From assembly GCA_029570205.1 (NCBI GenBank), contig JAKQSI010000067.1, positions 1 to 64,000 of the forward strand: a DNA stretch of 64,000 nt. Direction: 5' to 3'. Below, piece after piece: positions 58,495-64,000 of the stretch (the stretch's first letter is position 1; each line of letters begins with the position of its first letter). Source of the stretch: Candidatus Omnitrophota bacterium (GTDB taxonomy: Bacteria > Hinthialibacterota > Hinthialibacteria > Hinthialibacterales > JAKPRU01). Position numbers and translations under genes: made by a program. Below the pieces are notes generated by a model. The model saw nothing but the letters and a program-made list of their open reading frames with translations. It ran no database searches and was not told where the DNA came from.

Positions 58495-59256
58495 GTGCAG
58501 AGCGAAGAGCGTATACTTTTTTTTGAGTGTCTTGGTGGAGCGAGCGGTGATATGTGCCTGGGCGCCTTGTTGGACTTGGGATACCCCCTGGAGGAGTTGC
58601 GCCGAAGCCTGTCGCACTTGGGGCTGGACGATTACTACGAAATCGCCGTAGAGCGGTTTGCCGCCGGTTCGATTGACAGCCTGCGTGTCTTTGTAAAACT
58701 TACTCAACACGAGACAGGCCATCGGCATTTGGCGCAGATTCGCAGGATCATTCAGGAAAGCGGTCTTCCGGAACGGGTCCGAGAACGCTCCGTTCGGATC
58801 TTTCAGCGTCTCGCCGAAGCGGAAGCGAAAGTCCATGGGACAACGCCCGAAAAGGTGCATTTTCACGAAGTCGGCGCGGTGGACGCCATTGTGGACATTG
58901 TGGGAACCTGCCTGGCGGTGGAGTATTTCGATCCGAAAAGGATGTGGCGTTCTCCCCTGGTTACGGGGCGAGGGCAGGTTCAATGTCAGCACGGACTGAT
59001 TCCGGTTCCGGCTCCGGCGGTCATGAATCTGGCCCTGGGAAGTACTGTCCGATTCCTGGATGTGGAGGCGGAACTGACAACTCCCACAGGCGCGGCGATT
59101 CTTACAACGCTGGCCGAGGAACGAAGCGCCGCGCAATTCCGTGTCGAGCGTGTCGGCTATGGGGGCGGCCATCGGGAAGTTCCGGGTTTGCTGAACCTCA
59201 TGCGGGTGTCCCTGGGAATCGCCGGAGATTCCTCCAATTCGGGTGAAGGTTTTTGA
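58495..59256 (+). CDS. larC: LarC-type nickel insertion protein, N-terminal domain only
   Basis: LarC places nickel in the pincer cofactor of lactate racemase-type enzymes. The 253 residues cover the first domain: LFFECLGGASGDMCLGALLD, EKVHFHEVGAVDAIVDIVGT and TTPTGAAILTTLAEE are all typical. A full LarC has a further ~150-residue catalytic domain, which is absent in all frames downstream. In some bacteria LarC is split by a programmed frameshift, but no LarC2 sequence follows here, so it is truncated or a LarC1-only form. GTG at 58495 has AAAGG upstream. LarB and LarE are not in the window. Confidence 0.82.
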   Translation: MQSEERILFFECLGGASGDMCLGALLDLGYPLEELRRSLSHLGLDDYYEIAVERFAAGSIDSLRVFVKLTQHETGHRHLAQIRRIIQESGLPERVRERSVRIFQRLAEAEAKVHGTTPEKVHFHEVGAVDAIVDIVGTCLAVEYFDPKRMWRSPLVTGRGQVQCQHGLIPVPAPAVMNLALGSTVRFLDVEAELTTPTGAAILTTLAEERSAAQFRVERVGYGGGHREVPGLLNLMRVSLGIAGDSSNSGEGF

Positions 59257-59619
59257 TGAAACTGTGATAAGTCACTCCCGTATTGCGCGCGGAGAGGCGG
59301 CTCATTCTTCGAGAGATTCAAGATGCCTTGCCCGATCTGCTGGTGAGTTGCTGGAAAGGAAATATGGGGAAAGGCAGGCACAATTCCTCCCCCGAAGATC
59401 GGGGGAGGTCAGGCGGGGGTTGACTGCTCAGAAAGGCCAGACGGCGATTAACACGAAAAACAGCTGCCATACCTCTGGAATCTCTCCTATCCTGAACTCA
59501 ACTCCCCTTGTATTCCCCCCGATCTTCGGGGGGAAGCATAGGAGGCACAGAGGCCTGCCTTGCCATTTGTTTGCTCGGGCCGGTGTGGGGGGGCTGGTCG
59601 TGGGGACCGTTGTGGTTCC
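59257..59619. repeat. Intergenic region with CCCCCGAAGATCGGGGG palindromes
   Basis: Contains CCTCCCCCGAAGATCGGGGG (~59387-59410) and the related CCCCCCGATCTTCGGGGGG (~59516-59534), plus one CAGGC-type unit at ~59543-59567. The perfect stems could end rho or larC transcripts, but no T-run follows. No gene is seen. Confidence 0.6.
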
Positions 59620-60987
59620 TCAGAGATCCGATTTCCCCAGGGTTTCGAGGAACTCCTTGTTGCTTTTGGTTTTCTTGAGGCGTTCAATCAGGAGTTCCAC
59701 AGCCTCGCTGGCATTCATTTCATTCAGGACTTTGCGCAGGAGCCAGACCCGTTCCAACTCGTGAGGCTCCAGCAGGAGTTCCTCCCGGCGTGTTTTTGAG
59801 CGGTTAATATCGATGGCCGGGTAAATCCGGCGCTCGGCGAGTTTGCGGTCGAGATGCAATTCCAGGTTGCCGGTGCCTTTGAATTCCTCGTAGATCACAT
59901 CATCCATGCGGCTGCCGGTGTCGATCAGCGCCGTGCCTACGATGGAAAGGCTTCCACCTTCCTCGATGTTCCGCGCTGCGCCGTAGAATCGTTTCGGCGG
60001 AATCAGGGCGCTGGAGTCGATACCGCCGGAGAGAATCTTGCCGCTGTGCGGAACGATCTGGTTATAGGCCCGCGCCAGGCGGGTGATACTGTCGAGCAGA
60101 ATGACCACATCGTGCTTGTATTCCACGAGCCGTTTTGCTTTTTCGATCACCATTTCGGCGACCTGAACATGCCGTTCGGGCGGCTCGTCGAATGTGGAGG
60201 AAATTACCTCGGCATCCACAGACCGCTGCATGTCGGTCACCTCTTCGGGACGTTCGTCAATCAGAAGAACGATCAGTATGGTATCGGGATGATTGGCGGT
60301 AATGCTGTGAGCGATGCCCTGGAGAAGAATGGTTTTCCCTGCGTTGGGAGGAGAGACGATCAGGGCTCGTTGTCCTTTGCCCATAGGCACGATCATGTCG
60401 ATGATCCGTGCGGTGATTTTGTCCGGGGTGGTTTCCATCCGGAATCGCTCGCAGGGAAACAGCGGTGTGAGGTTGTCGTAAAGGATTTTGTCTTTTGCCG
60501 CTTCGGGCGGTTCGTAATTGATCTCGGTGACTTTGAGCAGGGCAAAATAGCGCTCTCCGCTTTTCGGCGGTCGGATCAGTCCTTTCACCATATCCCCTTT
60601 TCGAAGACCGAATCGGCGGATTTGGGAGGGCGAGATATAGATATCGTCGGGACCGGGCAGGTAGTTGTAATTGGCGCTGCGCAGGAACCCGAATCCTTCG
60701 GGGAGGCATTCGAGCACGCCTTCTCCTTCCATAACGCCTTCGGGGCCTTCTTGCTGCGCCTGGTGCTGGAGGATGCGATAAATGAGTTCCTGTTTTCGAA
60801 GCCCGCTATAGCTATCCAGCCCCATTTCCTGTGCCATTTGGGTCAGTTCCGAGATGGTTTTCCGTTTCAGGACGGCAACGGCCATAGCGGGTTTCCGTGT
60901 GATAATCGGCTCCTCGATATCGTTGTCTTTCGGGAGTCCGGGGTCGGGGGCCTTGTGGGTATAGTAGGAGTTGCGGTCGTCATTCAT
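59620..60987 (-). CDS. rho: Transcription termination factor Rho
   Basis: Hexameric RNA helicase that ends transcription. 455 residues. The N-terminal Rho_N helix bundle ([20 protein letters not shown]) is followed by the cold-shock RNA-binding domain ([11 protein letters not shown]). The ATPase domain has [16 protein letters not shown] (Walker A), [26 protein letters not shown] (Walker B) and the Q/R loop region [15 protein letters not shown]. The ATG at 60987 overlaps the coaE stop by four bases and is preferred; ATGs at 61011 and 61101 would extend into coaE. Third gene of polA-coaE-rho. Confidence 0.96.
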   Translation of the reverse strand: MNDDRNSYYTHKAPDPGLPKDNDIEEPIITRKPAMAVAVLKRKTISELTQMAQEMGLDSYSGLRKQELIYRILQHQAQQEGPEGVMEGEGVLECLPEGFGFLRSANYNYLPGPDDIYISPSQIRRFGLRKGDMVKGLIRPPKSGERYFALLKVTEINYEPPEAAKDKILYDNLTPLFPCERFRMETTPDKITARIIDMIVPMGKGQRALIVSPPNAGKTILLQGIAHSITANHPDTILIVLLIDERPEEVTDMQRSVDAEVISSTFDEPPERHVQVAEMVIEKAKRLVEYKHDVVILLDSITRLARAYNQIVPHSGKILSGGIDSSALIPPKRFYGAARNIEEGGSLSIVGTALIDTGSRMDDVIYEEFKGTGNLELHLDRKLAERRIYPAIDINRSKTRREELLLEPHELERVWLLRKVLNEMNASEAVELLIERLKKTKSNKEFLETLGKSDL

Positions 60988-61601
60988 TGGGGGCGCAGGT
61001 GGGTCTGCCATATACGTTCCACTTGGGCGTCGAGGTCTTCCATAGTTCCTCGGTTGTCGATTATTAGCATAGTTTTCGTTATTTTTCGGTCTTCTTCCCA
61101 TTGGGCTTCCTCACGTTTTTTTAGTTCCTCTGTGGACCAGCCACGAAGCTCTTTGAGCCGTGCGGCTCTCACCTCTCTCGGGGCGGTAACCCCGATCAGC
61201 ACATCCGGTTCACCCGCCAATCCCCATTCGGGTAGAAGGGCGGCATCAATCACGAGTACCGGTGGCGAACCGGTATCTTTATTTCGATGTTCGGCGATTG
61301 CCTGACGGATCTGGCGGATCATTTTTGGGTGGACGATCCGGTTCAGATCCTCCAGGGAGCTCCGATCATTGAAAACAAGTTTCGCAAGTGTTTTCCGGTC
61401 AATGGATCCGTCTGTCGCGAGAATTCCGGTCCCGAACCGAGCGACCAACGCCTCATATTCCGGGTGGCCTTTCTCCAGAAGCGCATGACCAAGACGATCT
61501 GCCTCGATCAGACGCGCTCCTCGACCGGCCAGAAGAGACGCCACGGCGCTTTTTCCCGCTCCCGGCAGGCCGACCAGCCCCACCACTTTCCGCGTACTCA
61601 T
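60984..61601 (-). CDS. coaE: Dephospho-CoA kinase
   Basis: Last step of coenzyme A synthesis: phosphorylates dephospho-CoA with ATP. 205 residues. P-loop [20 protein letters not shown], the [14 protein letters not shown] substrate Asp segment, [12 protein letters not shown] and [20 protein letters not shown] are all family features. The ATG overlaps the polA stop by four bases (ATGA), and its own stop overlaps the rho start in the same way, so the three genes are coupled. Confidence 0.95.
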   Translation of the reverse strand: MSTRKVVGLVGLPGAGKSAVASLLAGRGARLIEADRLGHALLEKGHPEYEALVARFGTGILATDGSIDRKTLAKLVFNDRSSLEDLNRIVHPKMIRQIRQAIAEHRNKDTGSPPVLVIDAALLPEWGLAGEPDVLIGVTAPREVRAARLKELRGWSTEELKKREEAQWEEDRKITKTMLIIDNRGTMEDLDAQVERIWQTHLRPQ

Positions 61602-64000
61602 AGATCGGCCCAGCTGTTTCCCCAGGAAACCTCCACGGGTGTGGGAACGGAGATTTCATTCGCCAGGGCAGTCTCCATGGTTTCACGAACCCCCTGAGCG
61701 ATTTTCTCCACAATGGATTCCTTTACCTCAAACACCAGTTCATCATGCACAGTCAGAATCATATTCACCGGCTTGCCTGCAAAACGGCGATGGCAGTCCA
61801 CCATCGCTTTTTTAAGCAAATCCGCTGCCGAACCTTGAATCGGCGCGTTGATCGCTGCCCGGCGCGCATTCTCGGAACGCGCCCGGTTGGAATCTCCCAA
61901 ACCGGGAGTGGGAATCCGACGACCCAGGATGGTTCTGACATAACCGTTCTTTGCCGCCTCGCGGGCTATTTCCTCCATATACTCCCGTACACGGGGATAC
62001 CGCTCGAAATACCGCTCGACATATTCCTTTGCTTCCTCCACGGGAATCGCCAGGCGCTGCGACAGGCCATAGGGACTCATGCCGTAATTGAGACCGAAAT
62101 TGATCTCCTTTGCCTTCCGCCGCATGTCCCTGCCGACATCTGTCAGCGAGACACCGAATACCTCTGCGGCGGTTCGCCGATGAATGTCCTCCCCTTTACC
62201 GAATGCCTGCAAAAGCCCCGGATCCTTCGACAGGTGGGCCATGATCCGCAATTCAATTTGTGAATAATCGGCCGATAGGAGCAGATTTCCCTTCTCCGCG
62301 ACAAAGGCGCGTCGCACACGATGTCCCAAGGGTGTCCGAACGGGGATGTTCTGTAGATTCGGCGCACTGCTGGAGATTCTCCCTGTGTTGACAGCGGTCT
62401 GATTGTAATTCGTATGCACACGACCCGTCTGCGGGTCGATCAACTCTTTAAGGCCTTCGAGATAGGTGGATTGCAGTTTCGCCCGCTGACGATATTCCAT
62501 CATCAGGACAGCGATTCTATGTCCCTCGGAGGCCAGCTGTTCCAGGATGTCTGCACGGGTACTCTTTTTTCGACCGGTGAGCAGTTTTTTTTCATCATAT
62601 AAAATCGCGGCCAGTTGCGAAGGGGAATTGACGTTAAACTCTCGTCCGACTTCCCGATAGATCTCCTTTTCCAGTTCTTCCAGTTCCTTCGCCAACTCTT
62701 GCGACTGCTGCTCCAGTGTTTCTCGATCGACCTTCACGCCGCACATTTCCATCTCGGCCAGCACGGTGACGAGAGGGATTTCCACTTCTTCGTAAAGCCT
62801 TTTCAATCCGAGCGAATCTATCTGTCCCTCGTAAAAACCGCACAACCGAAGTGCGGCATCGGCATCCTCGCAGGAGTAGGGTCCGGCCTGCTCGATGGGC
62901 ACTTCCGCGAAAGATCTCTGTTTTCTCCCGGAGCCGATGAGATCCTCAATGGGAGTCATGCGCATCCCCAGGTGTTCCGCCGCCAGAACATCCAGTTTTC
63001 GGGTTGAGCGTTCCGGCTCACATAAATAGGAGGCAATGAGGCTGTCGTGGACAATCCCCGAAAGCCTCAGGCCGCCTCGACTCAAAACCTGGTAATCGAA
63101 TTTCAAATTCTGCCCGCATTTTCTGCAATGCGGATCGGCAAGTATGGGGCCGATCAGTTCCTTGACCGTGGTCAATGGGACACAGTCCCCCTCTCGATGG
63201 GCGACCGGAATATACCATGCCTGACCCGGACGAATTGAAAAGGAAAGTCCGACCAAATCCGCGATGTTTGTGTTGAGGGAGGTTGTTTCCGTATCCACCG
63301 CAACCATCGAGGCTTTCCGAATTTCCTCTGCGACTGTTTGCAGGCGGTCATGTGACTGAACAATCTCATAGTTCATTGTCGCGGAGGTTTCCTGTGATTC
63401 CTTCTCGCGGACATGGGAGGCGGCCTGCTGTTCCTCCAACTCCCTGGCGAGGGTGCGGAACTCTAATTCACGACAGACACGGAGCAATTCCGGGATATCC
63501 GGTGATGGGGGTGTGAGGAGTTTTTCTTCAAGTTCCAGGGGGACATCTCGGCGAATTGTTGCCAAGTCCCGCGACCGAAACGCCTGTTCCCGATATTCCC
63601 GCAGGCTGTCGCGCCGCTTTTGCCCCTTTACCTGGTCCAGGTTGTTGTACAGCGATTCCAGGGAACCGAATCGGACAATCAGGTCCACTGCGGTCTTTTC
63701 CCCGATGCCGGGAACTCCCGGAATGTTATCGACTGTATCTCCCATCAAACCGAACACATCCCGCAGCCGTTCCGGGCCGACCTGGTACCGTTCCCGGACT
63801 TCCTTTTCACCGTAGATCTTTGTGTTGTTTAAATGCTGTCGAAGAACCCGAATGTTTTTTCCGACCAACTGCAACAAATCTTTATCTCCCGAAGCGATCA
63901 CGACATCCCAACCGTCCCGTGCCAGGCGGTCGGCGAGCGTTCCCAGAATATCGTCGGCTTCGTAACCGGGGTATGCAATCACCGGGATGCCCATCGCGTT
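61598..64000 (-). CDS. polA: DNA polymerase I (5' end beyond the window)
   Basis: About 800 residues are visible; the N-terminal part lies outside. The 5' nuclease domain shows YEADDILGTLADRLA, IASGDKDLLQLV and GDTVDNIPGVPGIGEKTAVD. The 3'-5' exonuclease domain looks active, with VAVDTETTSLNTNIADLVGL and a later CEDADAALRL. The polymerase domain has LLSADYSQIELRIMAHLS, the O-helix region RRKAKEINFGLNYGMSPYGL and LTVHDELVFEV. First visible gene of the polA-coaE-rho operon. Confidence 0.97.
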   Translation of the reverse strand, partial: NAMGIPVIAYPGYEADDILGTLADRLARDGWDVVIASGDKDLLQLVGKNIRVLRQHLNNTKIYGEKEVRERYQVGPERLRDVFGLMGDTVDNIPGVPGIGEKTAVDLIVRFGSLESLYNNLDQVKGQKRRDSLREYREQAFRSRDLATIRRDVPLELEEKLLTPPSPDIPELLRVCRELEFRTLARELEEQQAASHVREKESQETSATMNYEIVQSHDRLQTVAEEIRKASMVAVDTETTSLNTNIADLVGLSFSIRPGQAWYIPVAHREGDCVPLTTVKELIGPILADPHCRKCGQNLKFDYQVLSRGGLRLSGIVHDSLIASYLCEPERSTRKLDVLAAEHLGMRMTPIEDLIGSGRKQRSFAEVPIEQAGPYSCEDADAALRLCGFYEGQIDSLGLKRLYEEVEIPLVTVLAEMEMCGVKVDRETLEQQSQELAKELEELEKEIYREVGREFNVNSPSQLAAILYDEKKLLTGRKKSTRADILEQLASEGHRIAVLMMEYRQRAKLQSTYLEGLKELIDPQTGRVHTNYNQTAVNTGRISSSAPNLQNIPVRTPLGHRVRRAFVAEKGNLLLSADYSQIELRIMAHLSKDPGLLQAFGKGEDIHRRTAAEVFGVSLTDVGRDMRRKAKEINFGLNYGMSPYGLSQRLAIPVEEAKEYVERYFERYPRVREYMEEIAREAAKNGYVRTILGRRIPTPGLGDSNRARSENARRAAINAPIQGSAADLLKKAMVDCHRRFAGKPVNMILTVHDELVFEVKESIVEKIAQGVRETMETALANEISVPTPVEVSWGNSWADL

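Overview
This window reads as chromosome of an uncultured, Gram-negative-type bacterium. The evidence is a lipoprotein, Tat-exported proteins, an O-antigen ligase-like protein, a Rieske/cytochrome b pair, and medium-high GC by eye. Long intergenic regions hold several families of short palindromic repeats. The mix of GH36, GH78 and heparinase-like enzymes, Gfo/Idh/MocA, DUF362 and NHL proteins is what one sees in metagenome-derived phyla such as Hydrogenedentota, Sumerlaeota or the PVC group. I cannot place it more exactly from sequence alone.

Layout. 1-3.1 kb: a dispersed repeat, a terminator and a membrane pyrophosphatase (hppA). 3.1-4.8 kb: a phage portal-like gene fused at its end to the tail of a 2-hydroxyacid dehydrogenase, so a prophage scar. 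4.8-8.1 kb: a membrane glycosyltransferase fused to an NHL propeller. 8.2-13.4 kb: tRNA-Cys, a small conserved gene beside a decayed DUF7689 gene, an MBL hydrolase, two convergent DUF362 genes and a Gfo/Idh/MocA oxidoreductase. 13.6-19.4 kb: rpoD, a heparinase-like enzyme and an L-arabinokinase-like GHMP kinase. 19.6-25.4 kb: a housekeeping run of M50 protease, scpA, scpB, rluB and topA, then a solitary nucleotidyltransferase. 25.5-33 kb: dxr (opposite strand), then gyrB, a small protein phosphatase and gyrA.

33-43.4 kb (minus strand): a GT-C-like membrane protein, a glycine-zipper lipoprotein, a restriction-modification-like cluster (C5 methyltransferase, HNH gene, decayed second HNH gene), a small P/Q-rich protein, an MFS transporter, and an O-antigen ligase/TPR fusion. 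43.7-47.8 kb (minus): an octaheme HAO-family cytochrome, cytochrome b, Rieske protein and an Rrf2 regulator with three cysteines, which looks like a respiratory module with its own sensor, then a thermonuclease. 48.4-53.1 kb: a GH36 alpha-galactosidase, an NHL protein, a second copy of the repeat from the left edge, an IS1380-type transposase remnant and a frameshifted TPR gene. 53.1-55.0 kb (minus): a translationally coupled AAA ATPase and partner, a probable anti-phage defence pair. 55.2-64 kb: tRNA-Leu, a GH78-like enzyme, a LarC N-terminal-domain protein, then the coupled operon polA-coaE-rho.

The strongest leads are the two-gene ATPase system, the Rieske/cytochrome b/octaheme cluster with its regulator, and the paired dyads spaced about three helical turns apart in front of the gyrB promoter. 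Gene starts were refined where a ribosome binding site or promoter allowed it. All family names come from reading motifs, not from searches.
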